Assembly: GCF_964199755.1 (NCBI RefSeq)
Contig: NC_133896.1
Span: 169,757,092 to 169,821,091, forward strand
DNA length: 64,000 nt
Reading direction: 5' to 3'
DNA from: Larus michahellis
Lineage: Eukaryota > Chordata > Aves > Charadriiformes > Laridae
The position numbers were made by a program, and so were the translations under genes. This document shows positions 12,729-26,895 of the stretch, piece by piece. Under the pieces are notes generated by a model. It saw only the letters and a program-made list of their open reading frames with translations. It searched no databases and had not been told where the DNA came from. The first letter of the stretch is position 1, and the number at the start of each line of letters is the position of its first letter.

Positions 12729-13050
12729 ATTTGTCTGCTTCTCTTTGCCTCAGAATCTTGTATAACATTAAATCCATTATACACCTGTTTGGTTTTATCC
12801 ATTCACTTCTTTAATTATTTGTTTGTTTTAGAAAAATGGGGAAAAAAGATGAAATGATCATATTAAAACACTGAAAGTGATAAGAGGCCTCAAAGCTAGA
12901 TAAAGTGAAATGACACAGAGGAACTAAAGAATGATTCCAAGGACCAGAGCTGCATAGGATTAAACTTTCATCACTGCAAGAGGGGAAGTGTTAGATATAT
13001 TTTAGAGGAGAACAATAGGAATAACGATATGTGACCAGAGAGTTAGCATG

Positions 13051-13090
13051 TTTGTTTGTTTGTTTTTTTTTTTGTTTTGGTTTTTTTTTT
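13051..13090. repeat. T/G-rich low-complexity tract
   Basis: TTTG units run into T runs separated by GG. Simple sequence. Confidence 0.85.
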
Positions 13091-15305
13091 GCAGCTGAAG
13101 ATAAGGTGAGTTTTGCTACCTTTTATAAGATATGTGAAAAGCAGGATTTGACATTCATGTAGCGCAATTGTGTATTGTATTTCAACACACAGAGAGAACA
13201 ATGTTTTTTAGGATTTGGACTTTGAGGGAAAATCCAGTGAGACAAGTTAAGTAGTTTAAAAATCAATAACCCAGACTTCAAAAGTCTTCTGAGGTTATAA
13301 ACAATTTTGGTAGGGAGGGTTCTGTTAGGTGAGTATATAAAATATTCTTGCTTTGTTCCTGCTCTTCTCAATCATCCATTTATAGCTGTTGTTGTATACA
13401 GAATACTGGGACTATGGACCCTCAGTCTGAACAAATATGGCTGTTCTTATGTTCCTGAGGGATTGCTCATATGAGAAATAACTTGTACTCTGTAGACACT
13501 GATAAGAAAATGCAGATCAGGTTTTATAGATGAATTCTGCACCTGCTTGTGGGAAGGGGAGCAAGCCTTCTTTCCGAATTTTCAGTCCAGAAAATGAATT
13601 TTCTACAGCAATAGCTTTACTGGTTCTGTTAAAACCTACGCTGAGTTTAAAGAAGATATGTCATGCTCTTCAGAATAAATGGATCGAGGTTCTTCTGGTG
13701 TTGAACCTGCTGATACTGTACCAGGAACTTACTATGATGACATAGAAATGGGAATGTTAAAAATTTTAAGAAGGAATGATACACTTTAAACACTGACACA
13801 AAATATGTAACCAATGAGATATTGTAATCCCTGCGAGATTTACTTTGTTGCATGTTTCTGGCACAGATGCAGGCAATACTGTAGCAAAAACTGGGAGAGA
13901 GATCAGACTATAAAACATCTTTTCTGCTGCCTACTGAAAAAGTAAAGGTCTATTTCATACTGCTGTTTGTATATAATAAAAAATAAAATAATTACAATTA
14001 AAAAGAAAAAAAAGTCAAAACCAAAACCAAAGCTGTACAGCAATATTGCATTATTGTACTATAGACTGAATTTGGGGGGTCCTTCATATCCAAAATAAAA
14101 GGAAAAAAATATGTGCCATCAGAAATTGGAGCAAAACTTCTCCTGATCCTGTTTTTCCAACAAAGCTCTTACAACTACATAATATCAGTTTCTTGTACCG
14201 TAGTCTGGTTTGGTAGCTTTGTCATACCTGTCAGTATGAACGAGAAGAATTAATCACAAACATTTTGATTTCCTTTCAGTTCCAATATCTTAATGGTTAA
14301 AAATACAAATTAATAACAAATGGTATTTTGCATTTTTTCACATTTGAATTTTAACAAAACTTTGATGATTTTTTTTTCTAAATGACCATTTTTTATTATT
14401 GTATATATAACATTTTAGCAGATAATTTTACCTTTTTACAACTTTAATCATTCATGCATACAGCCTGTTTTCATTAAGTGTTCAATATGATAGAATTCAT
14501 GTATTTTTAAAAAAGCCTGAACTGTAAAGAATCACCTGGAAATTTCAGTGTTTACCCTGATGTTGTGATAAATTATATGATGACCAAATATTGGCTGATT
14601 CAGCAAATAGCACATGCAATCTTTAGCAGATTGCAGTCTTGAGATCAAGCCTTGGATTGCAAGTCTTAAAAGTCTTAGTTCCATAGTTGGATGTATGAGA
14701 GTTTTCTGTGATATTATGCAACTTGTCTATATTAATAGCATCACATAGAATTCAAAGTGTAAGTGTTGAAGGCTTTGAAAATCCAAATGATAAATTTACA
14801 ATCTATAAGAGTCAATTTGGGTTAGCACTTCAATGTCTAACATATATATTAAGAAGATAAATCCATAAATTCACCTAAAGAACTTATACACCATCATCAA
14901 ACAAGTAAAAAATATATATATTGTAGACAAAATATTTTCTTTTTATATATGCAAACTTCTATTTTTTATAACCTTTAATAGAAGATTATAAATGTTTAAT
15001 AAAAATGAGTGAAGTTACTAATTGATTTTGTGCAGTTAGGTCACGACCTTGTGTTGGTGTAGCTGAGGTAACAAGGTGCTAATTAAATGATTTCAGTATA
15101 AGAAAATGTTATTTTCAAAAGAGTTATTCTTCATAACATATTACTCTAAAATAAGATATTGCCAAAGGTATATTAATGCCCTTCATCTTCACCAGATTTA
15201 GACTGTGCAATGGAACATAAATTATTAATTTATTGGAGACACCATTTTAAGTTTTTGTTCCATAAGTGTTTCTAGCTTCCAACCCCATAGATAAATTACA
15301 TGCTT

Positions 15306-15323
15306 AAAAAAAAAAAAAAAAAA
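15306..15323. repeat. Poly-A run
   Basis: Eighteen consecutive A bases in AT-rich intergenic sequence. No retroposon body is recognisable upstream. Confidence 0.85.
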
Positions 15324-16196
15324 CTAGAGAAGAAAAAGACCTAGACACCACTAAAGCTCCTATTTCGCATGCATGAAAATGCCCTTTGACCTAAAAGCAG
15401 AGTTTAGAACCCATTACCTAAAACTAAATATAGTGCATTACCTAATACTCTAAAAATATTGCTGCTTCTGTTTAAGATCTAGCCTGCAAATGGTAAGATG
15501 GATATATTTTTCTTAAATGTCAAGATCATTTACAATATTTTTCATATTTTCCCACCCTGCATAGCATTACGTTGCCATATCCACTGTATGAATTATATAC
15601 ACATTTTTTGAGATAAAAAGCATCACTGATGTTAAACAGAAAGTAAAGCTGACATTCTTCACTAGTACAAGTTTCATGCAATTTCTTTCTGCATGTAAAT
15701 TAAAAGCAAAACTCTAAACATTGAAAATACTGGTTAAACGTTGCCAAAAACATCTTCCTATTTCCAAAATAAATTAGTATGAAATGGACTATTTTTACTG
15801 ATTATTTTTTTAGAATATAGTCACTTATGTGACTCTTAAGTCCATTTGGATATATCGCTGCCTTTTGGCTTAACATGGAGCTCAGTGCAGGCTAACTGCA
15901 CAATTTTTTATCTGACCTTTCAAGCGGATATTGCAACTTGCAGATTGCTGTGTTTTAGCCAGTACAAAACTATGTATAAGGGTCATTACTGTGTTTCCAC
16001 CAATTGCAGGAAGGATATTTATGTAACTGACAATTTTAATGAGCCTTAACATCTGCACAGAAAATATCTGCATCTTCTTTGGAGGGTGGTCTATTGATGA
16101 AAGTTATCCTGACAAAAACTGCAGATTTAAATAAAAACACTGAGACTACATTTGCCAAGTAGACTCAGAAAGAAGTATGTGACAATAAAATAATGC

Positions 16197-16217
16197 ATTT
16201 ATTTATTTATTTATTTT
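16197..16217. repeat. (ATTT)n microsatellite
   Basis: About five tandem ATTT units. Confidence 0.9.
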
Positions 16218-16713
16218 TCTCTCTATGCTAAATTACAGTTGCTCTTTCCTAAACTTTTCCTTTTATGGCTGTGAACCAGAGTTAATATCTATTTATCACA
16301 CAAATACAGGCAAAAGAAAATGACAGATATCTTTTCCAACCTATCCAAAAATGCTCTAATATACTCTTTTTTTAAAACTTACAGAAACAAGCAAGACTGC
16401 AATGATTAGGCAAAGAAGGACTTTCCAAAGGCCCCTTTTCATTGGACAAAATTAATTCTATATATGGTCCCAAAGTCTTATTTAGTTCCTCGAACAAGAC
16501 CCTGAATTGTACAATTCTGTAAATTAGAATTAATCTGATTAACTAAAGATTGCTGAGTTTTCTCATTGTTGGCTTTAATCTATGCTTGCTTATCCTTTTG
16601 TATTTTCATTTGCCAGTGTAAAAAGGTAAATAATGGATATAGGGGGTTTGTTTGTTCGTTTGTTTTCCACAGAGAAGCCCAAACAATAGCATTAGGATTA
16701 GAATTACACTATT

Positions 16714-16755
16714 ACCTAAATTAAATTTAGGTTTCACAGGTTCTGAAACCTGTGA
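16714..16755. repeat. Two adjacent short palindromes
   Basis: First palindrome: ACCTAAATT (16714-16722) and AATTTAGGT (16724-16732) are perfect inverted arms around one base. Second: TCACAGGTT (16734-16742) and AACCTGTGA (16747-16755) are perfect arms around a CTGA loop. They lie one base apart. Function unknown. Confidence 0.75.
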
Positions 16756-18852
16756 TTATTGTCACTGCTAATAGTGTTTCTCTTTCAAAGCCCCCTATAA
16801 ATAATTTTTTTTCTAAATTGTAAAATAAAAACGACTGTTCATCTTGTGGTTTTTTATTGTATTATCTGCCCTCCATCTCTTGATTTATCCTTCAAGATGT
16901 TTGGGGCAACAATTGGTATATACAGCTCCTAACACAATGGTGTGGTCTATGCCTAGGGATTCAAGTGAGATGAGGATGCAGTTCTGTTGTACTGATAATT
17001 AGTTGGCAGACAGTGAAGAAAGAAATTCCTCTGCTTTTTGTCATGTTTCTCAATTTATGATGTAAGGATTGTCTGTCTCTAAGTATGAGATAGAACTGTA
17101 TGAGAGATATGAACTGTACAGAGACACATTGCCACTCTACAATCTTATGAATATGCAAGGCATCATGTCCTATACAGCCTTATGTCAATTTGCCAGATAT
17201 GGTGGTACGCTCAGAGGACCCTGTCTCCCAGACACAGAGGATGAAACGGATCTTTAAATCAATTTCCTCATATGTATCCATCTCTTTAATATTTTTCCCC
17301 AAGGAAGGTTAATACAGGTTTGCTTTTTTCTTCTCCCCAATGGAATTACTTAAATGGCTTCCCAGACATGTTAGATATTATCTTCTAGAGCTATAAATTA
17401 AATCTTTCTGCAACCTATTCGCTCATATTTCCATTGACTTTGTCCTACTCGCCTAAAATATATACACTAGACTTATTAACGTTATTATTTTTACTTTACT
17501 AGTATATTCTATAGGAGATTTCTGGATAAAATATTTGTATATACACACATTACTTAAAATTCTGTTCCATTTTGAGTTTGCAGGTGTTACTAATTTTTCT
17601 GTATATAGCCTGTGGAAAATTCAGTTGTAAAGACAAAATAGATTGCTGCTAAAACAGAAAACCACATTTTTCTTTCAGTGTCTGAGTTTTCTATATCACA
17701 GACTCAAATTTCTTGTAGTGTAAAGCATCTATCCTCTAGTTTATAATGGAAAGATAGTTATTAACCTTATCTAATAAGGAAAATCTCCTGGATTTAATTA
17801 AAAAAAAAGAAACATAAAAATAATAACTATTTTACAATACTAACTGAGTAGTATTTGACTACATACGTAATATGCTGAAGACCTTCAAATGCCTTTGAAT
17901 ATCTCATTTTTCTTCCTCAGAATGGATACGCCATATATTTTCCCTTACTATCTGTTTTTTCTTCCATAAGAGTATAATTTTCTTTGTAAGCTTGGCTTGG
18001 TTTTCCCCAGTTCGGCTTGGTTCACAGCTTTTAGCTGGTTTAGCAATCTCATACAAATTGATTGAAAGAAAAGTAGGGAATGGGTTAACAGTTGTTTTTT
18101 TTTTCCCCCACCATATTGTCCATTGGGTACCACTGAGTTAAAGATAATATAATGTTTTAGGATCAGATGAAGTTTTTGTAATTTTACTGTTATCTAAGCC
18201 TAAGGAAGACCATGTAATGTGGAATGTAGCTTTCTGAAGAAGATTGCAAAAGAAAAAGTGCATTGTAATTAGAGATGCAGTTATTTTTTGAGGCAGTTTT
18301 AACCTCTACTTACAATGTTTGTTAAAGTGAATATTACTCTGCTTGATCTTTCTTTGCTAAATAACTACAATTTGATTTGTTTCCAGCCTTATTGTTGCAT
18401 CTCATCATTAACTATGGCACATAAGCCTAATGTAGATTTTGGTTAAGCCTAATATAGATAGCTAGGTCTTTTGGGATGTAACTACCTTTTAGGTTCATGT
18501 TAATGATACAAATGTAGGTAGGTCGGTAGACCTTGAAGTAATATTTTGTTTTTGTTTGACATATAAAATATTTTATGTGAGATGTAAGAACAGCCCTTGG
18601 TACTGCACCCAATGTATTCTTTCTTATTCTTGGAAATTCTTATTTTTTACCTAATTCAGTACTATTACTCCTAGTAAATTCCAGAAGTATGACTTAGTTT
18701 CTTATTTTTAGCCAAATGAGATCGATGGAATAAAACCAAAAGCAAACCAGAATTCATATCAACAACAATTGAATTTAAGTTGTCATTTAATGGAACTTAG
18801 GAAATTAAGAAGAAAATGAAAATCACATGATAGATTATGTTAACAGCTATGT

Positions 18853-19106
18853 TAAGAGATGTTTCTTGACATTAGACTTGCCATTAGCAAGCATTTCTTT
18901 ACAGAGAGAGTCGTCAAACACTAGAACAGGCTTCCTAAAGAGATGATTGATGCCCCAAGCCTGTCAGCGTTTAAGAGGAATTTGGGCAATGCCCTTAAGA
19001 ACATGATTTAACTTTTAGTCAGCCTGGAAGTGGTCAGGCAGTTGCATTGGATGATCACTGTAGGTCCCTTCCAACTGAAAAGTTCTGTTCTATTTTATTT
19101 TATTCT
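18853..19106 (+). mobile_element. Old CR1 LINE 3' end
   Basis: The translation still shows the CR1 ORF2 C-terminal pattern (phenylalanines before a T-E-R-V-V stretch, then N-R-L-P-K-E and D-A-P-S-L) at about 18890-18975. The noncoding tail follows with GGATGATCACTGTAGGTCCC TTCCAACTG and a TTCTATTTTATT end. It is clearly more diverged than the fragments at 9221 and 51744 and belongs to a different subfamily. Only about 250 bases survive. Confidence 0.75.
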
Positions 19107-19410
19107 GAATCTGGGAAAATAAGTCCTTAAAAATACAAACTTCTATTCAGAACACCTAAATTAACTATTTTTAAATCATCTCAGTGTAAATCACCATCTT
19201 TCTGAAGATATATTTCACCAGTACATGTACTTGTTCCTGAGGAGGGACATTGTGGTACTTTATCAGGAAAATGTTTAAAGGTGAATTGAAATGAGTTGTT
19301 TGGTTTGTTGGGTTTTTTCTTTTGTTTTGTTTTGTTTTTTTATTATTGAAACACTAAGCTGTATTAGAAAATAACAGGAAGTTTAGGGAACAGTGTGAAA
19401 AGCATGGGGT

Positions 19411-19506
19411 TTAGAAGTTACTGTTATAATAATAGAATTCACTAGAAGTAACTATTAGAAATATGTTAGAATAGTCGAAGTTATTCTAATAATAGAAGTT
19501 ACTATT
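19411..19506. repeat. Degenerate duplicated AT-rich motif
   Basis: A unit around AGAAGTTACT with a following AATAATAGAA occurs three times in diverged form (near 19412, 19443 and 19494), with a further GAAGTTATTC variant at about 19477. It looks like a decayed minisatellite. Confidence 0.5.
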
Positions 19507-20823
19507 TGGTTCAGCATTTCATTATGGCATGATGAACTAAGAGAGATACAGTCTAATTCTTCTCTCCTAGAGAACTGTGTGTTTCTGCCACTGTAATTCT
19601 TCGCAGTAGCTATTCCTGATTTATACAGATGTCAATAAATGATGAATCAAGTCATGACACAAAGTCATGTATGAAATACTTGGACAAAGATCAACCAAAA
19701 AAGAAACTAAGCACTTCTGAAAACACACCCCTATTTTTACAAAAGAGACGGTGATCCATACAAAACTAAATACTTGTAGTAAATGTGACTGTTGGGTCAG
19801 AAAAAAAGTATCTTATCCACTCAAAACCTTTTTTCTGCTTTAGCAGCTTTGTAGCAGCAGGGCTATTGTTTCTGGTGATTGGTATCGCACACACCCCAGA
19901 TAAAAGTAGCATGATAGTTATGGATGTATTCTCTTGTTCATGGTCATGATGTTAGCCACTGCAGGAAAAGAAATGATAGCACGTGTGTCATTCTCCTCCT
20001 TGACCAGATTTAAAAGTTTGTGAAAGACCCCCAGTGCAGTCAGCTGACATATAGTGTTAACAAACTTTTCTTTTTTTTAATGTATTCAATTATTTTTCTT
20101 TGAATATAATATTTAGGTGCAGAGGTGATATTTTTCACAGTGCCTTAGCTTCTAATTTCTGTGGGAAGGATCTGTCAAGCATATTCTATATCTTTCTTGT
20201 ATCAAGGAAGGGCATCAAAGTCATAATGGAAACTGATGACATTTGATATCAAACTACATTTAACATAAGTAAAACTTCAAGTATTTAATAAAATTGGAAG
20301 AATATTAATGTACTTTTCTAGTATCTGTACCTCTCGTGTGAGAAAGCCCTTTTCTTGAAAACTGTACTTTCAAAATGACCTTTTTTGCAATAGCCATATT
20401 TCTTAGGAAAATGGTTCATTCTTGACATAAGTATTTCTTGCATAAAAAGACCCATTTCCCGGTAATTACATTTGTAAGAAATGAGAAGGCTAAAAAATTC
20501 AGTAAAACAGTAGTACCAGCAGATAGCCTGACACAACTTACATTCAGCTCCCACTTTCAGCTAGATAATTCTGAATTTTAAAAATTTCATGCATTACTGA
20601 GGCAAACAATATTTGATTCATCCTGCATCTCTGCTGTGCATTCATCCTCAAAGAGGCAGATTGGAGAATGATTGAGATTAATTCCCTGGAAGATCACAGA
20701 ATCTAGCAACTCTCCACTGTCTATCTGCCAGATGACATGAAGAACAAGCCTTAGAATTTAGACATTTATGCAAGTTGCTTGAAATTAGTTGGTGAGACTA
20801 AACCTTGTGTGAGTAAAAGAATT

Positions 20824-20847
20824 AAAAAACAAAACAAAACAAAACAA
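20824..20847. repeat. (AAAAC)n microsatellite
   Basis: About four AAAAC units in an A-rich context. Confidence 0.85.
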
Positions 20848-23800
20848 ATGACAAAAAAAATAAAAGAAAAAATCAACTTTTTACTAGTTTTGAGATGGAA
20901 ATAGTGTCTAAGAATTATATGGATGGGAGGATTCTGAGATAAATGAAGAAAACAGAATTTGGTCTAAAGTGCAATGCTGTAATACTAGGGAATATTATAT
21001 ACAAGTTATCCAACTGAGTCTAAAATACTGAACCCCACAGTTTTCAGTAGGCAATTTTCCATTACACTGAAAAGGAACATAAAATCATACGAATTAGAGG
21101 TCAATAAGGTGTAACTAAATTCATCTTTCCCAGTCACTGCTCACTGCAAAGTAATTCCGTATTCTTCTTCTCTAGAATAATATTTCCAATGTATCACCTA
21201 CCCTGTTTAGAAAATAATGAGGTTTCTCTGATTCTGATCATCACACTTCTTCTATTAAGCACAAAATTACTAGAATATATGCAATATTCACATCAGGTTG
21301 TTAGATCAAAGGCTCTCGCTCAATGGGCCACACACAGACTAATGCAAATGCACCCTACCTACTACTACAGATCATTTTAGTATTTCAGAATGGTTTTAAT
21401 CAGAATATTTTTCTTAATGGTAAGATCCTGTTTCCTCTTTTCATCACAAACTTTTCCACTAAAAATTGCTACTGTAACTTAAGAGATTCTTCTACTCCCA
21501 CAGTAAGTTTAACTTTGCAATATTCCCTGACATATTGCCTTGCTACTTACATTTCTCTGAGTTTGCTATATTTACCTTTTTTATTGTAAATCCAGGCCAG
21601 CCAGTCTTTTCTTTTTTTTTAATTCAATTTATCAATACTTTTAAGATAATGAAATTCCTAAATTACTATTCAATTTATGTGTGTTTTGAACATTAGGTAA
21701 TTAAGTGCTCTGGAAAGTAAATTGATGCCACTGATTAAAGGGTTTTGGTTTTAGATAAAACCATCAATAGAAGTGTAAATGGCTCAGCAGGTTACATAGG
21801 GGTACATGTTAAATATCAGCATTCTGAAATTTGATCTAAGAACCTATCGCAAAATATTCACATTGTATTAAAGTTAGAATGTCTCACTATGATCCTTTAC
21901 TGACCACAGAATTGTCTCAAGCAAGACCATGAATACTTTAAGATATCATTTTGTATGAGGTAGCTTAAATGCCTGTTAGGCACTGAAGCACAGTGGCATA
22001 AAAAGTATAATAACAGAATTATCAAAAGTTCATTTAAAATTTTTCTGATTATTATACACATTTTAAAATAGTTCCATATATTTTAAATATCCAATTTATG
22101 CCACCACTCATGAAAGATGAAATTCTAATATAGTTAAAAATATTCAGAATAGGTTTTTCCTCTAATAATTTCAGAGTTTTAGCAATCCTTCCACATGTCA
22201 GTGCCCAGAGTTATAAAGATTTTTTAAAAAGTTGGTTTGTGGGATTTTTTGTTTGTGGGAATATGGGTATATGCATGTATGTGTGTTCATGTGTGGGAGA
22301 AAGACAGGAGGAGTTGTATCAACAGGGGGCTTTTTCTTCTCCAATCTCCATAGTGACTGACAGCTAGTTACTTCAACAGATGCACGGGAGCACCAGTCTT
22401 CACAAGTTTAATACATCTCACACATCAGGGAAGGCATTTTACTGCGTATATGTCAGTGCTGATGATTCCTTTGGATACTATTTTGTTGAGAACACTTTTA
22501 ATGTACAGACTGCAGGACAAGAATAAGTCTGTTGCCCAGATTTTAATATACTTGATTCTTAGCAAAAATAATTCCCGATATACTGGCCACTATGTGAAAG
22601 ACAGATTGTGACTTCCACAAGTGTTTCCTTGGCTGAAAATTTAAAAATTGAAAAAGAAAATCTTTTCCCATCTTTTGACTGAAGCAGCTTTGTTACTGAA
22701 TAAAAAAACACCTTAAAATTTTGGTGTGTATCACTTAGAGTGATTCAAAGTTGTTACACCCCTAAAGTCTCCAAGAATGTTGTCTTTATTAATATTCAGC
22801 ATTTATGTGTTGTTCTGTGCTTTGAACAAAAGAAATAACAATTAAAAAGAGGAACTTCACCATTCTTCTAAAAGAAATTTAAGACGTCTTCATGCCTTTA
22901 GTTTAAGGTTAAAGATTTAGGTTTCATTAAGGAAATAATTTTGTTTGCAGAATGGATCTACTGAGCACAGCCTATTCTTCTTAATATGACTTTACGTACT
23001 GAACTAATATAGATTTAAAATAAGAAGTGAACTCATGCATTAAGGTTAGATAATATCCACATTGAGTAGTGAATAACCTTGCAAAGGCTTCAAATAAAGT
23101 ATTTTTTGGATCTGTGATTCTGGTCACATCACAATGATCAAAATAAAGAATTTACCCTGAAATTAATATGAAGTGCATTTCTCACTTACAATGAAATATT
23201 ATCACAAAATATAATCTGTAATCACAAAAATGCATACAACTTACAGTATCTAAGTCTTATAGAATATAATAAGAATCCACACTCCACTTTTGCTTCAGAC
23301 CAGTGTCATTTCTAGCTATATATTGCCCATAGTACCACTACTTAGAACAGGTTGGGAAAACCTGACTCAACATAGGTCTGATAATTTTAATAAGATCAGA
23401 TTTTCTTTTCATTTTGCAATGGTTGACTTGTAAAGAGACTGAGTAAGAATGTGTTAGGACACATCTAAGAGAGAAAGTACATCTTTGCTTGGTACACTCG
23501 GTACATTTTAAGAACCCTATTCAAAACAATAGACCATTTGTATGTCCATGCAACGCAGCTGGCCTGACTAACACAGAAAAAAAGAAAATTCAACAAGTAC
23601 ATATGATATCATGTCAACCAACTGTATTGAGCTTAATTAGAACTACTTAAGTATATGCCTATAAATAAAGTAAATAAAATGATAACTGAAAAATAAAACA
23701 TTTCCAATTTAGTGATAATTAAGAGTTTGGAGGGGTGATACAATTAGAAATAATTTGTAATATATATAGAATTCTTAGAGATGGAAAGCTTTATACTAAC

Positions 23801-25363
23801 CAAAAGTATCACAGCAAGGTGTAGTGAAGATGATGTTCTATTAATGTCAGAAAATATGTGGATAAGTATTTTTCAGCACACTGTTAGCACTTCCTGGTAA
23901 TGATCAGAATTTTAATACCAGATTTTCCAACTGCTCTGAACTTTTCCTGTTAGTCGGGTCAATTTTCCTACATAACCTGCTGTATGTGCAATATTAAAAT
24001 GTGGATACAAAAATCTGGGTGTAATTTTTCATATACAACTTTTTTCTGTTGATGTAAACTTTGACATCTGCAATTTTCCATAATGGGTATATGCAAAATT
24101 TGGCACATAGGTTGTGCAACCAAAAATAAGAGCATAAAATCCTCAACACATTTTCTTTTTCCTCCAGATTATCATCCACATACATAACATATTTTCCTTC
24201 TATCTTCCTCCAGGCTTCAGGCTAAATTTGATTCTGCTTGGCAGATACTAACAAATGTGTGAAAGCAATAGAAACACTGTGTAATAATGTCAAGAGAACA
24301 AAGCTATTGAAACAGTTATCTTAGAGCATTCTTCTACAAAATAAAGATCCTTAATTAGCAATTATCAGATTATTGCTTTGCTGAAGATCTTATATTGTGT
24401 CTTTAAATGCAGGTAATCACAGTATTATTTTAACATTTGGTATTACGATATCTTAATAAAATGCATTTAAATTAAAAAAAAATAAATAAATAGAAAAAAT
24501 GTTCTTCATAAAAGACACTTCTGGCCCTAGTGTAATGAAAAACTCAAAACCCCCTTGACATTATTTTTTCAGGGTAATATAGCTCTGCATCTTCAAATTT
24601 GGTATTGAAACAGTATTTGAAAAAAAAAAAATACAACTAAGAATACTTGTATTCCCTCTACATGATGTCTAGATTAATTCAGATACTGTTTTCTGAAGAA
24701 TTTGCAGAAATGAAAGCAGTACGGTGAAAAAACATCTCTGCTGTTTAAATATTGTCAAATGCTTCAATCAGGTAAATCCCTGAGAAAATATTAGTCCCAC
24801 TGGCATTATTATTATATGGCTGTCGGTTTGGGGTTTTTGCATTTTATTTGTCATTCTCAATTATACGTAACTGCTCTGAAAAAGAGCCTGTCACAATGTA
24901 ACACAATGCTATGAATTTTTATGTCTGCTGTATGTGACCTTTATGTCAGTTACTTTTGAACCATGTTGTATGCTAAGTAAGTGACAATAGCCTAAATTAG
25001 GTTTCACAGATCTAGAATATAAATCTAATTTAGAGGTATTCTTCGTTATTGTGAAGTGCTTCACCTCAAGCAGCAGATTAATGTACTCTGGACACATCCT
25101 TTACACATCCTTTCACTTAGTCTGATCTAAACCGAGAGTAACTGCCAGACAGAAACGTCAACGGAGTTCATCAGTATAAGGCATGTGGAGAACTCAAGGC
25201 CACAATTTGTATACTAATCTTCACAGGAAAGCACTATATGAATCATCTGTAGATTATACAACCTGGATGTTACAGCTATCAAGTTTTTTTAGCACGAAAG
25301 TTTTAGGCCGCTATTTTGTTGCAATCCTGTAAAAAAACACAGCGTGGAAATCTATGCATGTAT

Positions 25364-25391
25364 TTTTTGTATATGTATATGTATACAAAAA
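25364..25391. repeat. Short inverted repeat
   Basis: TTTTTGTATA (25364-25373) and TATACAAAAA (25382-25391) are perfect 10-base arms around an 8-base AT-rich loop. It is AT-rich and may be chance. Confidence 0.6.
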
Positions 25392-26778
25392 TTAAAGCAT
25401 ACTGCCAGCTAATCACACATATAGTTTGATTTCAGCAAAACAAGCCTACTAAAGTTAAGGGAGTTATGTGTATGTAACTTAGGACTCATATTTGGTCTAA
25501 TAATAACAGTCAATGTTATTGCTACTTTGCTTTTACCCTTTCTCATCCCCACCCCCCACTCTGTCCTTGAAGATCAGAGGCCACTGTGTCTAAATTTAAT
25601 AATCTTATAATTGTACTAAGCTGAGGATATCTCTTACGTTGCTTCCATAGACATAAGCATACAATTATAAATGCATCTCCCTCCAAACAATATATATTTT
25701 CAGCCATTTCAGTAGGTTTTCAGCTTGTCTGCTTGTCATTTCTATTTAGTCATACCCGCAGTGATTTTTTAAGCATGAGAATTTTTCTTTGGCACTCTGA
25801 TGCCCAGTCCCGGATAATCCTTAACTGCAGGGCAAAAGAGAGGGCAATGAAAGGCAGAACTCTCATGATACAGTGCATGCCACGATGAAAGCTGCCTGAC
25901 ATCACAGAACTCCTTTGAGAGGGAGGAGGACAGACAGCAAAGGGAAGAAGACAGAAGGAAATGCCATCTCAGGCTTCTAAAACCTTGAAAGAAAAGAACA
26001 CCCTGCTGCTGGCTTTAATAGTTCATAACAACAGCTGTCTTCCCCTTGTGAATGTTTCCTATGATGCAGTGTTTCCACTTATGACATTCTTCAGTTCCGT
26101 CTACCTCTCATATCACTTCATACCTCGCTGCACCTCAGGAGGCATCATATTGCAAAAAACTCTTCTCTTGTGAAATGCCTAAGCACCACAGGAATAGTAC
26201 TTCTCTGTCAGAATGAAAAGAGTCTTCATTACATATTCCAGCTTTCTTTTTTCCCCAGAAATATACTAGTAACAATGAAAATTATCTGACACCATTTAAT
26301 AAACTAATATTGCAACAGAATTCAATGAAATTGTCAGATACATTATGGTGGCACTTTTCTGCATAATTTAGCTCTAATGTTCTATAAAGTACATGAGACT
26401 TTTATTTACATATATGAGCATACATAGATATCATGTACATGTATGATGCTGTATAAATGAGTATGAAAATTATACAAAGAAATATATGCATTTCTAAAGT
26501 TATGTATATATGATGTTCTCTATTGTTCTTGATGCTTAATGTTTAACACCACAAATATAAATATTATAAAACTAAAGACAGTCTTTGGATTATTCTGTTA
26601 AGTATCTCACTGCATTTCTGAGGTATTAATATTATTTGATATTTGCTTTCTTTACTGTTCATTGAAGGACCATGTACAAACTGTCAGACAAAAATATATG
26701 AACCAATTTTATGAGGTCAAAAGCTCCACTGAATCTTCAGTAGCTTTTTTCCATTTGATCAAACAATCAGAATCTGAA

Positions 26779-26895
26779 GGCTCAGTCCTGCAAATGCTTA
26801 GACATATGAAGAATTTTACTCCCATAAGTAGCTCTTGGTGATATTATTTAATGTATGAAAGTAAAATTACTCATACGGTTCAGAGCCTGCAAGTC
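26779..26895 (+). mobile_element. Decayed ancient amniote repeat
   Basis: The left side (GGCTCAGTCCTGCAAATGCT, then an ATGAAGAATTTTACTCCCAT region) and the right side (GTAAAATTACTCATACGG, then GAGCCTGCAAG) read as two inverted halves. The pattern fits old repeats I recall from reptile and bird genomes (GGCCC-ATCCTGCA ends, ACTTTACTCA-type interiors). The exact family is not named because no library was searched. Confidence 0.4.

Larger units (their letters stand above)
10052..18852. other. AT-rich gene desert
   Basis: No gene seen. It contains several homopolymer tracts (12012-12078, 12317-12354, 12711-12728, 13051-13090, 15306-15323), an (ATTT)n run at 16197-16217 and a pair of small palindromes at 16714-16755. 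Short open frames throughout look random. Confidence 0.6.
19107..26778. other. AT-rich gene desert
   Basis: No gene seen. It includes a degenerate duplicated motif at 19411-19506, an (AAAAC)n run at 20824-20847 and a short hairpin at 25364-25391. A less AT-rich stretch of ordinary complexity lies at about 25780-26180, and its nature is unknown. Confidence 0.55.
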
